Assembly: GCF_910594005.1 (NCBI RefSeq)
Contig: NC_057823.1
Location: 58,154,015-58,218,014 of the forward strand
Direction: 5' to 3'
Origin: Cervus elaphus
Lineage: Eukaryota > Chordata > Mammalia > Artiodactyla > Cervidae
DNA length: 64,000 bases
Shown: positions 34,509 to 45,924 of the stretch, piece by piece
How positions within the stretch are numbered: the stretch's first letter is position 1
Layout: every line of letters starts with the position of its first letter
Position numbers and translations under genes: made by a program
The notes under the pieces: model-generated
The model's input: the letters and a program-made list of their open reading frames with translations, nothing else
Told to the model about the DNA's origin: nothing
The model's database searches: none

Positions 34509-35224
34509 TAAAAGACACTTGCTCCTAGGAAAAAAGCAAAGACAAACCTAGACAGCATATTAAAAAGCAGAGACATTACTTTGCCAACAAAGGTCCATCT
34601 AGTTAAAATTATGGTTTTTCCAGTAGTCATGTACGGATGTGAGAGTTGGACTATGAAGGAAGCTGAGCTCCGAAAAATTGATGGTTTTGAACTGTGGTGT
34701 TGGAGAAGACTCTTGAGAGTCCCTTGGACAGCAAGGAGATCCAACCAGTCCATCTGAAAGGAAATCAGTCCTGAATATTCATTGGAAGGACTGATGCTGA
34801 GGCTGAAACTCCAATACTTTGGCCACCTGAAGCGAAGCACTGACTCATTGGAAAAGATACTGATGCTGGGAAAGATTGAAGACAGGAGGAGAAGGGGACA
34901 ACAGAGGATGCGATGGTTGGATGGCATCACCAACTTGATAGACATGAGTTTGAGTAAGCTCCAGGAGTTGGTGATGGACAGGAAAGCCTGGTATGCTGCG
35001 GTCCACGGGGTCACAGAGTCAGACACAACTGAGTGACTGAACTGAACAGGTAAATATCATCTCTCCCCAAAAATAATTCCATTCTTTTAAGAATTATATG
35101 CTTAGTAGACTTGTATTATAAAAACTATACTCAATTACTATCATTATATTTTAATTTATTCAATTAAAAATATGTGCAAATTTATTTCTCTTGTTACAAA
35201 GCACCTACACAGTATTTTGATGTT

Positions 35225-35430
35225 GCCTCTTGGCCCACAAAGTCTTAACATGTTCACTATCTGGCTCTTTACAGAAATGAATTAGGAAAAGGCAACCCAC
35301 TCTAGTCTTCTTGCCTGGAAAATTCCATGGCCAGAGGAGCTTGGCAGGCTACAGCACGTAGGGTCGCATAGAGTTGGACATGACTGAGTATACATGCACT
35401 TTACAGAAAAAGTCTGCCATTTCTAATCTA
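35225..35430 (-). mobile_element. hAT-like remnant split by a BOV-A unit
   Basis: The parts 'cttggcccacaaagtcttaa' with 'cactatctggctctttacag' and 'ctttacagaaaaagtctgcc' belong together. A BOV-A fragment at 35278-35398 separates them. Confidence 0.65.
35278..35398 (+). mobile_element. BOV-A fragment with target duplication
   Basis: It reads 'ggaaaaggcaacccactcta' to 'ggacatgactgagta'. 11-bp duplications 'ctttacagaaa' lie at 35267-35277 and 35399-35409. Confidence 0.85.
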
Positions 35431-36028
35431 AACAAGGTCCAAGAAGTCAACTCAGTCAGGGACACGGCAACAAAGTTATTTCTCTCATCAGCACTATTAT
35501 TATTAGAGAGCAATTTTGCAGAATATGGGGCTGTTTACAAGTGCATTATTTTGCAGTATAGCAGGAAAAACCTGCCATAATGTCTGCCAAAATGCCATAA
35601 TGTCATAATAATCACAACAGACCTTCCAGAAGCTCAACTACCTGCTTCAAGCCCAGGCTTAAAAAGGCAGGGCCAGTCTGGCTATGTCCTCACCAGGGTC
35701 AGGAACACATCATTAATCTCAACAGCATGTCTGTGCAGTACAGTACCATACCAAATACTCATTCATCACCCTCAGCCTCCCAGACTAACACGTGTGGTCC
35801 AGGTTCATTACTGAACCTAGATCTGCAAAACAAAAACAAAGGTTCATTACCCAGAAATTCTCTGGGGTCATAATGATAGATCTGTAGACCAGCCATTAAG
35901 TCTACCCCAAAGGCAAAACTAGGTAACATATGCATCAGACCTGAGCAAACCCTGGAAATAAGTAATTATGTCCATCATCATAATTAATAACAATAATAAT
36001 GACAATTAAACAATTTTTAATATAACAA

Positions 36029-36185
36029 GGGATTCCCTGGTGGCTCAGATGGCAGAGTCCACTTGCAATGCAGGAGACCCAGGTTCGATCCTAGCGTCGG
36101 GAAGAACCCCTGGAGGAGGGAATAGCTACCCACCCCAATATCCTTGCCTGGAAAATTTCATGGACAGAGGAGCCTGGTGGGCTAA
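36029..36185 (+). mobile_element. Bov-tA SINE, 3'-truncated
   Basis: It begins 'gggattccctggtggctcag' and stops at 'gagcctggtgggcta', lacking the last 50 bases or so. Confidence 0.85.
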
Positions 36186-36330
36186 ATAATAATAAAACAA
36201 TTCTAAAATATTTACACCTGCAGTAGACATGTAAAGATGCATGAGAAATGGACTTTCCTAGGCAAGAAAATAGGATATAGAAATCTTAGATGTAATGCTA
36301 TACAAAACAGGTGAAAAACAGAATAGTTTG

Positions 36331-36475
36331 GGACTTTCCTGGTGGTCCAGTGGTTAAGACTTTGCCTTCCAATGCAGGGGGTGTGGGTTTGATCCCTGGC
36401 TGGGCAACTGAGATCCCACATGCAGCAGGGTGTAGCCAAAAATTAAAATATAAATAAATACATGAATACAACATT
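36331..36475 (+). mobile_element. CHR-type SINE
   Basis: It reads 'gggactttcctggtggtcca' then 'gtttgatccctggctgggca' and ends in (taaa)n. Confidence 0.88.
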
Positions 36476-36675
36476 GTAAATCAACCAAAAAAATTAAAAA
36501 CAGAATTGCTCTACTTAAAACAGGGTAACACAGGACCATAGAACTCCAAGGTGGGCTCTGAACACCATTCATGGATACCTAAGCTGCCACAGGTATAGGG
36601 CTTAAAAACCATAATAAAAAATAATCAGGAGCTCCAGAGGTACATCTTCTTCATTCACAACATCAGGACAAGAAT

Positions 36676-36715
36676 AACAGCTATTTCCAAAAAAAAAAAA
36701 AAAACAGCTATTTCC
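36676..36715. repeat. Poly(A) run bracketed by a 13-bp direct repeat
   Basis: 'aacagctatttcc' occurs at 36676-36688 and 36703-36715 with about 14 A between. It resembles a target-site duplication around a bare tail. Confidence 0.75.
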
Positions 36716-37135
36716 AAAATTTGCGAGCATTAAGTGAATAATGATTAAATATTCTTTTTAGTGAGTAGCACATGGGAAGCACCCCATAAATACTAGGTAT
36801 TATTGTCTTTTTTACTAAACAGTCATCATATTATATATACTGTAAACATAGCTATTCACTTTGATTTATTTCTATTCATTAGACTGTAAGTATTCCCATA
36901 TTATTACATATTCTTCATTGGCATATTTTTAATTTAATTAGACACAAATGGCACTTTAGTTTCACTTTGATTTGGATTCATGCAATAATTAGTGAGGGTA
37001 ATTATCTTTGTATATATTTGTTTAATAACTATATTTTTTCTTGTTATGTCTGTTCAGGAATCTTGTTCAAGAACCCAATGGGAAACTCCATAATTTCTTA
37101 AAATTAATATTGATTAAGAGTGAAAGGAAGCTTAC
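36716..37135. other. Intron-like DNA next to exon F
   Basis: A weak MIR 3' piece covers about 36720-36810. The rest is AT-rich and unique. Confidence 0.35.
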
Positions 37136-37241
37136 CTTCTGGACACCCTGTCTTAAAAATGTACTAGCAAAATTCTCCAAAACGCAGTTGAGAAAACCAG
37201 CCCCTGTGATTGAAATCCTGCCTTTCTGAATGAACTCTGTC
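37136..37241 (-). CDS. Internal coding exon F
   Basis: The minus strand carries a classic acceptor (TATATTTTTGTTTTTTGCAG), 106 exonic bases and the donor CAGAAG|GTAAGC. The other two frames hit stops. The open frame has one leading base and 35 codons, reading TEFIQKGRISITGAG, FLNCVLENFASTF and LRQGVQK. The pattern of hydrophobic residues suggests amphipathic helices, as in helical-repeat proteins, but that is only an impression. It needs two bases from the preceding exon and ends in phase 0. It sits in an AT-rich, repeat-poor stretch between a MIR remnant and an L1 3' end. This is one of the two strongest exons in the window. Confidence 0.78.
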
Positions 37242-37499
37242 CTGCAAAAAACAAAAATATACACCCTTGGTGTCATTTCTATATTTGAATATTTAAATTA
37301 CAGGGATTTCCAACAGCATAATTACCATGTATAATCAACACAAAATAATATTCATAGTAATTCAATAATTGCCTATTAAGACAAAAGATTTTATTAAAAA
37401 GAGACTTCCATTTTATATAACATAAGCAATGTATTATACTCAAAAACTATTCATTTCAAATTGCTAAGAAAGTATATCCTTAAGTCCTCACCATGCACT

Positions 37500-37640
37500 A
37501 TGTGAGATAATAGATGTGTTAACTAACCTTATTGTGATTATCTTGTAATATATACATATTTCAAATGATTACACTGTACATCTCAAACTTACACAATATT
37601 ACATGCCAATTGGATCTCAATAAAGCTGGAAAGAAGAGAA
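37500..37640 (+). mobile_element. L1 3' end fragment
   Basis: It has 'tgattacactgtacatctca' and then 'atctcaataaagctggaaag'. Confidence 0.65.
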
Positions 37641-37799
37641 AATAAATGGGTACATTATTCTGATTATAAAACCTATATAAAACACAAGTTTTATTTATAC
37701 CTAACAAATCATTTAATTATCAAAATGTGATAGGACATAAGACAGTCAAAAAGCTTTAAGAATCTCTACCACAATAAATTTGACTGATTCTAAGTAAAT

Positions 37800-39305
37800 A
37801 TATCCTGGAATGCGAAATCAAGTGGGCCTTAGGAAGCATCACTACGAACAAAGATAATGGAGGTGATGGAATTCCAGTTGAGCTATTTAAAATCCTAAAA
37901 GATGATGCTGTGAAAGTGCTGCACTCAAAATGCCAGAAAATTTGGAAAACTCAGCAGTGTTCACAGGACTGGAAAAGGTCAGTTTTCATTCCAATCCCAA
38001 AGAAAGGCAATGCCAAAGAATGCTCAAACTACCACACAATTGCACTCATCTCACACGCTAGTAAAGTAATGCTCAAAATTCTCCAAGCCAGGCTTCAACA
38101 GTACATGAACCATGAACTTCCAGATGTTCAATCTGGATTTAGAAAAGGCAGAGGAACCAGAGATCAAATTGCCAACATCTGTTGGATCATCGAAAAAGCA
38201 AGAGTTCCAGAAAAACATCTACCTCTGCTTTATTGACTATGCCAAAGCCTTTGACTGTGTGGATCACAACAAACTGTGGAAAATTCTTCAAGAGATGGGA
38301 ATACCAGACCACGTGACCTGCCTCCTGAGAAATCTATATGCAGGTCAGGAAGCAACAGTTAGAACTGGACATGGAACAACAGACTGGTTCCAAATTGGGA
38401 AAGGCTGTATATTCTCACCCTGTTTATTTAACTTATATGCAGAGTACATCATGTGAAATGCTGAACTGGATGAAGCACAAACTGGAATCAAGATTGCCAG
38501 GAGAAATATCAATAACCTCAGATATGCAGATGACACCACCCTTATGGCAGAAAGCAAAGAACCAAAGAGCCTCTTAATGAAAGTGAAAGAGTAGAGTGAA
38601 AAAGTTGGCTTAGAACTCAACATTCAGAAAACTAAGATCATGGCATCCAGTCCCATCACTTCATGGCAAACAGATGGGGAAACAATGGAAATAGTGACAG
38701 ACTTCATTTTGGGGGGCTCCAAAATCACTGCAGATGGTGATTGCAGCCATGAAATTAAAAGACACTTGCTCCTTGAAAGAAAAGTTATGACCAACCTAGA
38801 CAGCATATTAAAAAGAAGAGACATTACTTTGCCAACAAAGGTCCATCTAGTCAAGGCTATGGTTTTTCCAGTAGTCATGTATGAATGTGAAAGTTGGAGT
38901 ATAAAACAAGCTGAGCTCTGAAGAATTGAGGCTTTTGAATTGTGGTGTTGGAGAAGACTCTTGAGAGTCCCCTGGACAGCAAGGAGATCCAACCAGCCCA
39001 TCCTAAAGGAAATCAGTCCTAAATATTCATTGGAATGACTGCTGCTGAAGCTGAAACTCCAATACTTTGGCCACCTGATGCAAAGAACTGACTCATGTGA
39101 AAAGACCCTGATGCTGGGAAAGATTGAAGGTGGGAGGAGAAAGGGATGACAGAGGATGAGATGGTTGGATGGCATCACCACCAACTCAATGGACTTGGGT
39201 TTGAGTAAACTCCTGGAGTTGGTGATGGACAGGAGAGGCCTGAAGTGCTGCAGTCCATGGGGTCACAAAAAGTCGGACATAACTGAGCAACTGAACTGAC
39301 TGAAG
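37800..39305 (+). mobile_element. BovB LINE (RTE), about 1.5 kb
   Basis: The copy starts in the RT fingers ('gtgggccttaggaagcatca', then GIPVELFK-type frame) and covers the palm (FIDYAKAFDCVDHNKLWKIL), the catalytic YADD ('gatatgcagatgacaccacc' near 38520) and the C-terminal region (GGSKITADGDCSHEIKRHLL). At least four frame breaks and stops separate the pieces, so it is inactive. It ends 'caactgaactgactg'. Confidence 0.94.
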
Positions 39306-39379
39306 TAAATATACACATGTATCCTCATCCCATGCTACAAAATGTCTTGTTAAAATTAAGTCTGAGACAATTATCAGTT

Positions 39380-39560
39380 TGAGTAGATTACTTAGAGTCT
39401 CTTAACTCAGTTTCCTCCCCATATAAACTGGAAATAATTATAGCATCTTACTTTGACAACCAGTGCCAGAAATAAATAAATACATACATACAACAGGAAC
39501 ATGAACAGCTCCTGACACACAGTAAGGAACTTATTAAATGTTAGGCAGCCACCATTACTA
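39380..39560 (+). repeat. MIR SINE
   Basis: It reads 'cttaactcagtttcctcccc' and ends 'acagtaaggaacttatta'. Confidence 0.7.
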
Positions 39561-39631
39561 ACGAGAGACAGATAGAAATAGGAAAGAAGCCTGGAATGAC
39601 TTCTTTAATCTTTGATTAGAAAAGGAGGTGA

Positions 39632-39812
39632 GGGACTTCCCTGGAGGTCCAGCAGCTAACATTCTCTGCTCCCAATGCAGGAGGCCTGGGTTCAATCCCT
39701 AGTCAGGGAACTAGATTGCACATGCTGCACCTAAAGATCCCAAATGCCATGACAAAGATCAAAGACCCCACGTGCCACAACTAAGACCTAGCAGAGCCAA
39801 AAAAAATTATAA
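39632..39812 (+). mobile_element. CHR-type SINE
   Basis: It reads 'gggacttccctggaggtcca' to 'cagagccaaaaaaaat'. A perfect 12-bp duplication 'aaaggaggtgag' flanks it (about 39621-39632 and 39816-39827). Confidence 0.9.
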
Positions 39813-39899
39813 AATAAAGGAGGTGAGACAGATTATATATGCCACTGACCTATTTAAAGTTCTACCAATATTATCTCCATTTCATAAAATAAAGATCTA

Positions 39900-41640
39900 A
39901 ACAATACTTGAGAGTAATATCAGAAAGATGACAGAATAGTAAGCCCCAGGCCCCCATTTCCTCATCAAGAACCCAACTTAACAACATATGAGTGAATTTT
40001 CCTTTGTAAGAAGTCCATAGACCAGTTAAAAGACTGCAGCACCCACGTGAATATAAAGCCAAGCAGAGCCACATCAGAGTGAATAATAATGTGTTGCATT
40101 GACCTGCTCGTAGCCCCATGCATCCAGCACATGCAGCACAATCAGGAGAAAACTCTTTTAACTCCTGGCTTCTCTGGGAAAAAAGAAAAGAGTGGAAAGT
40201 ACGGCTAACATTCTGGCTTTATGGGTGCGCTGTCTAACGAACTGGTTTCTGTCTTGCCTGACTCAGAATGCTGAAGGGAAGAGCAGCACATTCTGGATAT
40301 CAAGGGGCTGCTAAGAATAAAAGCAAGGTGGCTTCTTATAGCACCAGAGAATCTGTAGTACCACAGTCAGACACTGGGGACCAAGAGAATATGAGCTCTT
40401 GAAAACAGGGGCAGACCTTCTAACTAGGCAATTAAACACACAAGCCCAAAAAAGAAATATCCTAAGACTTGAGAGCACCCCCACCCCAGAATCTCTATCC
40501 AGGCTGATGAGTGAAAGTGTTCCCCTGCACAAAGCAAGCATGCAGGGGCTGGGAGAGTTGGCTGTCTCCTCAAACGCCCAAGTCTCAACAAAAGGTCACA
40601 AAGTAAACAAACAAGGAAATAGGCTCAACCAAAATAACAAAATACATCTCTAGACACCAATCCTAAAAAAAACAGAAATCTATGAATTACCTGACAAATT
40701 CAAAACAATCATCTTAAAGATGCTTGATAAGCTAAAAGAGAATATAAGTAGACAACTAAATGAAATCAGAAAATGAGGTATACAAAATGAGACTATCAAA
40801 AAAGAGATAGAAACTAGGAAAGAAAAAAAAGGGAGGGGGGTCGGGAATCAGGAGTTAAAGAATAAAATACTTGAAAAATTCACTAGCACAGTTAACACAT
40901 ATTTGATCAAGCAGAAGAAAGAATTAGTGAACTTAAGGATATGTCATTTGAAATTACTAAATCAGAAGAGAGAGAATGGGGAAAAAAAGGAAGTGAAGAC
41001 AGCCTCGTGGACTCATGGGACACCACTGAGTGGTCAATGTGCACATTATGGAAGTACCAGAAGGAGAAGAAAGAGAGAAAGGAGCAAAGAGCCTATTAAA
41101 GAAACAATGGCAGAGAACTTTCCAAATCTGAGGGAGAAAATGGACATCCAAATTGAGGAAACTCAATGATTCCAAATAGGATAAATCCTAAAGAGACTCA
41201 CATCAAGACTTTTATAACCAAATTATCAAGTCACAGACAATGAGAGAGAATCTTAAAAGCAGCAAGAAAAATAAAACAAAGGAGCCCCCATAAAGTTTTC
41301 AATGATTTCTCAGGAGAAACTAAGTAGGCCAGAAGAAATTGGGATGATATATTTCAAAGGGCTCCCTGGTGAAGGAAATGGCAACCCACTGCAATATTCT
41401 TGCCTAGAGAATCCCACGGACCGAGGAGCTTGGCAGGTTACAGTCCATGGGGTCACAAGAGTCAGACACGACTTAACAACTACAGGAAGAAAGATACAAA
41501 GGGCTAAAGGGAAAAAAGAAAAAAAAAAAAACACCTGAAAACCAAGAATATCATATTTGGTAAAATTATCCTTCAAAAGGGAAGGCAAAATTAAGGTTTT
41601 CCACATAAACAAAAGCTGAGGGAGTTCATCACCACAAGAG
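39900..41640 (+). mobile_element. Old L1 5' region and ORF1 remnant
   Basis: The start 'cccccatttcctcatcaaga' is typical of L1/HAL1 leaders. The A-rich middle and 'gaaaaccaagaatatcatat' to 'gctgagggagttcatcacca' belong to ORF1 and its end. ORF1 encodes an RNA-binding coiled-coil protein, but stops occur throughout here. A BOV-A-like fragment interrupts it at 41361-41487. Confidence 0.75.
41361..41487 (+). mobile_element. Internally deleted Bov-tA inside L1
   Basis: It reads 'gctccctggtgaaggaaatg', joining the SINE head directly to the Bov-A body with about 80 bases missing. Related 'gata(t/c)..aaagg' sequences flank it. Confidence 0.8.
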
Positions 41641-41654
41641 ACTGGACTCTGCCT

Positions 41655-41790
41655 CATTCATTCATTTGCTCAACACACATGGACAGTGTGGTTACAATAC
41701 GCTGAGCACCTCACTGGGTGCAAGAGTCCTACAGGGAAGGACAGGATCTGTCCTCCAGAATCCCACTGACTAGTGGGAAAGAGAGACGAG
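41655..41790 (-). mobile_element. L2-like fragment, antisense
   Basis: It contains 'attcattcatttgctcaaca' and 'gagcacctcactgggtgc'. Diverged sequence up to about 42060 may continue the element. Confidence 0.5.
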
Positions 41791-42263
41791 ACGGTGAGTG
41801 TCACCCAGCAAATGGAGGCAAAGAGTTCCACCAGCGGAAAACCACAGGACCCAGACAAGGTGTGAAGGAGCAGAGAATGTCTGAAGAGCTAGTTATCTGA
41901 AAATATCCAATACTTAGTAAGGGGCTGATAAATTCTTTCCATAAAAAAGTATAAGGCAGGCATGGGAGATGCTAGGAGATAACGCTATCAGGGCAGATAG
42001 AGACCAGATTGCAAATGGTCTTCCCAGATTGAGGAGTTTAGACTTTATATTCAAGACAAGGATTTATCTGAGGCCACCAAATAATAGATACAGATTAACA
42101 GTTACATGTGCACCATTAACTAAAAGGCTTGCTGCCTTTCCCTATTGCTTTTAGATGAGCCCATATCCTCCATTTTCAGCACACTGTCTACACTCAATGA
42201 GTTTAATGAGTATTTGCTAAATGGATAAACTAACATTTAATTTCTTTACAATCAAAACTATTC

Positions 42264-42415
42264 AGGGATTTCCCTGGTGGTCCAGTGGCTACGATTCCAT
42301 GCTTCCCAATCCCTGGTCAGGGAATTATATCCCATATGCTGCAACAAAGATCAAAGATCTTGTGTGTCACAACTAAGATCAGACAGTCAAATAAATAAAT
42401 AAAAATAAATACTAA
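42264..42415 (+). mobile_element. CHR-type SINE with internal deletion
   Basis: It has 'gggatttccctggtggtcca', but the segment between the two promoter-like boxes is shortened. It ends in (aaat)n. Confidence 0.82.
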
Positions 42416-42420
42416 AAAAA

Positions 42421-43899
42421 TATTGCCCCTACTTTCTTATATCTCTAAGAAAAGGAAATGGGAGCCACATCTCCCATATATGTACTTTGGAGTGTGTATA
42501 TGTATATATGAGCACATTCACTAAGGAACATATTAAGAAAATTATGAAACCAAAAAGCTATGATTTGGGTAAAAATAGTTACTATAACCCTTAATTAGAT
42601 CTTTCTAAATCTCTAATAGCAGTAGCCTCCACATTTAGATGATGCACAGACTAAAAGGAAACCTTCAGAACACTTCTCTCTCTCTCTCCCTCCCTCCTTC
42701 CATCTCTCCCTTCCTCTCTCTCTCACATACATACACAGTTATCCTAGCCAATCTCACAAATACTCTAGGCAAAGTAGCTTCCACCTCTTAGATCTAAGCC
42801 TATTTAAAATGATTTGCCCATGTAAAACTATATCCTAGTGACATTAATCTTTCCTGTCTTTGTTCCAGATTAAGTCAGAGTAGAATTTTAGTGATTTTAA
42901 TATTTAAAATTGAAAAGTTGAGCAGTCCTACACTCTAGGGAGAAATGTACTCTTCAGTCTGCAAGGAAAATGTAGGTGAGGGATTAATATAAGTCTCACT
43001 TACATCATATTCTAACCAATATTTCTTTCCACCACTTTTGGGAGAAGTAAATGCTCAGAAAAGCACTCTCAGGCTTACCCACATATCAAAGAATAACAGG
43101 GCAGTAAAGCAGGGTCATGCCCTTGCCATCAGTGAGATGAAAGTTTATCCTATTATATTTTAAGACTTTCATAGAAGGAACTGCTGTATTTTCTCTCAAT
43201 AACTCATTGACAAAGCACATCAGATATTTTCTTCTTAATACATATAGCTAATCTAAATCCCTCATGCTAGGTAAGCCTCCATTTCAGTTCCAGCACAAAA
43301 CACAGTAGCTTACACGACAACTTATGGTTTAATTTCAACTCTAAAAAAAAAAGAGAGAGAGAGAAAGACAAGATGGATGGATGAGCACATGAACAGACAG
43401 GCAAATGGACAGAGCTGAAATATGAACAGACTCTCTGGGCATTAGAATTATAGGTACCATGTATTTACTTTGTTCTTTCTACAAGTTTTCTATAATAAAG
43501 ATGTATTAGTTGGCATCACCAAAAATATTACTAATAAATCCTTAAGCATCATTTTCATATAAACAGTCATCTTTAACAGGCTCTGTGTGACCATGAACCA
43601 TTTTTAGCATAGGGACATGCTAACTTCTGACTTAACTCCTTCATTTAAAGTCTCATTAAGTCACCTCTGGGCTTTCTTTTCCCCATACTACATAACTCCA
43701 GTTATTTGTGCTTTTTGTCCTATGACTTTCTCCTTGATCCCAAGCTTTAAGCACCTGATGTTTGACTCAAGAGATATAAAGATGATTCAAGTTTTCCTAT
43801 GCCTGTCTCTGTTCAGCCTAAAGGAATGACTGCATCCATTCACAATGTTACATACTCAGGGTCACACGCACTCTTCAAAAATCTGTACAGTAAAATTGT
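42421..43899. other. Intron-like DNA with a (TC)n tract
   Basis: A pyrimidine microsatellite runs at 42675-42730, with a GA patch near 43350-43367. A poor 23-nt exon candidate (minus, 43673-43695, YGEKKAQ) lies here. Confidence 0.4.
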
Positions 43900-44040
43900 G
43901 TATTATATATCAGACACAGTATTATCTTCTAAGGTTGTCACTCTTAGTATGTTTTCTTGTTTTCACACATGAGAAAACGGTGGTAGAAGTTAAATAACTT
44001 GCCTGAGGTCATAGCCTGGTATCATGCAGACACATATATA
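43900..44040 (-). repeat. MIR SINE, antisense
   Basis: It reads 'ttttcacacatgagaaaacg' and 'aacttgcctgaggtcatag'. Confidence 0.65.
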
Positions 44041-44621
44041 CAGGCTCAAAACCCTAGCCCTGCCCCTATCTCAGTGAAGGAGACAACCATCATCCCAGGC
44101 TATGAGATTAGAAGTCTCAGCAACAGGTTACATGGCTCTTTTTTCTAATCCATCCAAACATTCACTCAGTCCCCCGATTGTGTTTATTTTACTTCTCAAG
44201 CCCCTTAATAGTCCATGCCATTCTCTCTCTTGCTGCTGCTACTACCTAAGTTTAGCACAGCACAGTCTCTTAAGGACCACAACTGCCTCCCAATGGGGTT
44301 CCTGCCTCCAGCATGGGCTCCCCATAACTCACACTGCCCTGTCAGCTTCCTAAGCACATCCTGATCTTGTCTCTGTTCACCAAGGCACAGAGAACAAAAC
44401 TTGCTTGCTTAGTGGAGATGCACCCATACTGTTACATGAAGCTGTTGTTAGTTTTCACTGCTGTATACTGTTCTATTGTTTGAAAATACTCCAGATTATC
44501 TATCCACTCTCCCAAAGATGGGCATATAATATGGACTCAGTTTGGAGTTTTGTAAAGGAAACATTTATAACATATCCAGTTACATATGTACACAAGTGTC
44601 TCTAGAGCGTCTTTGCTGTTG

Positions 44622-45450
44622 TTGTTCAGTCGCTCAGTTGTGTCTGACACTTTGTGACTCCATGGACTACAACAAGCCAGGCGTCCCTGTCCTTCACCGT
44701 CTCCTGGAGCTTACTCAAACTGATGTCCATTGAGCCAGTGATGCCATCCAACCATCTCAGCCTCAGTCGTTCCTTTCTCCTCCTGCCTTCAAACTTTCCC
44801 AGCATCAGAGTCCTTTCCAATGAGTTGGCTCCTCATATCAGACGGCCAAAATATTGGAGCTTCAACCTCAGTATCAGTCCTTCCAATCAGTCCTTCCAGG
44901 ACACCCGCTGACTCTGACTCCACTCTCCCCACAGGAAGCTGATGCACATTGATCGCCCTCAACATGAACCCCTTTCCCGTTGAAACAGCTGCACCAGCTG
45001 TGGGCGGCCCACCGGGAGCGGCTGGAGGCTGAGCTGAACAACTAGAGCAGCTCAAGGCCGAGCACCTGGAGACCGGGGCAGCCCAAGGCTGGGTCTGACT
45101 TTATTTAGGATGGACTGGTTTGATCTCCTTGCAGTCCAAGGAACTGTCAGGAGTCTTCTCCAACACCACAGTTGGAAAGCATCAATTCTTCAGTACTCAG
45201 CCTTCTTTATGATCCAACTCTAACATCCATACATGACTACTATAAAAACCATAGCTTTGACTATACGGCTCTTTGTCAGCAAAGTAATCTCTCTGCTTTT
45301 TAATATTTTGTCTAGGTTTGTCATAGCTTTTCTTCCAAGGAGCCAGTGTCTTTTAATTTTATGGCTGCAGTCACTGTCCACAGTGATTTTGGAGCCCAAG
45401 AAAATAATGTATGTCACTATTTCCATTGTTTTCCCATCTATTTGCCTAGT
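44622..45450 (-). mobile_element. BovB LINE 3' end with a foreign insert
   Basis: BovB sequence runs from 'cgctcagttgtgtctgacac' to about 44892, then from about 45099 ('tttatttaggatggactggt') to 45450. A GC-rich insert of about 205 bp lies between. The minus frames give MERTLMLGKFEGRRRKERLR and WLDGITGSMDISLSK. Confidence 0.9.
44893..45098 (+). other. GC-rich exon-like insert inside BovB
   Basis: The insert contains an acceptor-like 'gactccactctccccacag' at about 44917-44935, followed by coding-like sequence. One plus frame reads LHQLWAAHRERLEAELNN and stops; another continues EQLKAEHLETGAAQGW. This heptad-like, Leu/Glu/Arg-rich composition suggests a coiled coil from a host gene. An intron end with an exon would mean capture of genomic DNA, not of a processed mRNA. 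Its source is unknown. The left join repeats 'cagtccttcca'. Confidence 0.55.
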
Positions 45451-45528
45451 GGTCACATATCTAGGTCACTGGACATATACAGTTTCAACTTTAAAAAAAA
45501 AATGCCACGGTTTTCTAAATGGTTGGAC

Positions 45529-45606
45529 TGGGTTGTTCAAAAAGTCCATTCAGGGTTTTCTGCATGATGATATGGCAAAATCCAAATGAACTTTTTGGCC
45601 AACCCA
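45529..45606. mobile_element. Mariner-type MITE with terminal inverted repeats
   Basis: 'gggttgttcaaaaagtccat' at the left pairs with 'atgaactttttggccaaccc' at the right, with a short middle. This is the ruminant mariner MITE form. The mate element would need transposase supplied from elsewhere. Confidence 0.88.
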
Positions 45607-45924
45607 ATATCTATATATATTTTTTTCTTTATTGTATCATTTCCAATTGCAATGACTAGCAGATGGTAGGAAATCAATAATGCATTAGGAACAGAAGAAT
45701 GGAGAGGAGGAGGGAGGCTAAGGAAGAAGTAGGGAAGAAGCAAAAGAAGGAGAAATTTATAATACATCTCAATACTTTGGTAAGGGAAATTGAACCAAAT
45801 GTCTCAGGAGCTCACTCGTAGTTGTCAGTAGAAGGCAGCCTTTACCTGGCTGAGAGATAAGCTAGCCCAATATCTGGAAACTTGTTTAAAAAGGAGGCTC
45901 ACTCATTCATAGGACAAACATGCT

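Larger units (their letters stand above)
33988..35048 (+). mobile_element. BovB LINE 3' half carrying two nested insertions
   Basis: It starts in the palm ('gtaaacagactggttccaaa'), contains the catalytic YADD codons ('tatgcagatgac' near 34275) and runs to 'gagtgactgaactgaac'. A BOV-A unit (34066-34187) and a U6 fragment (34484-34508) sit inside. Frames are broken many times. Confidence 0.92.
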
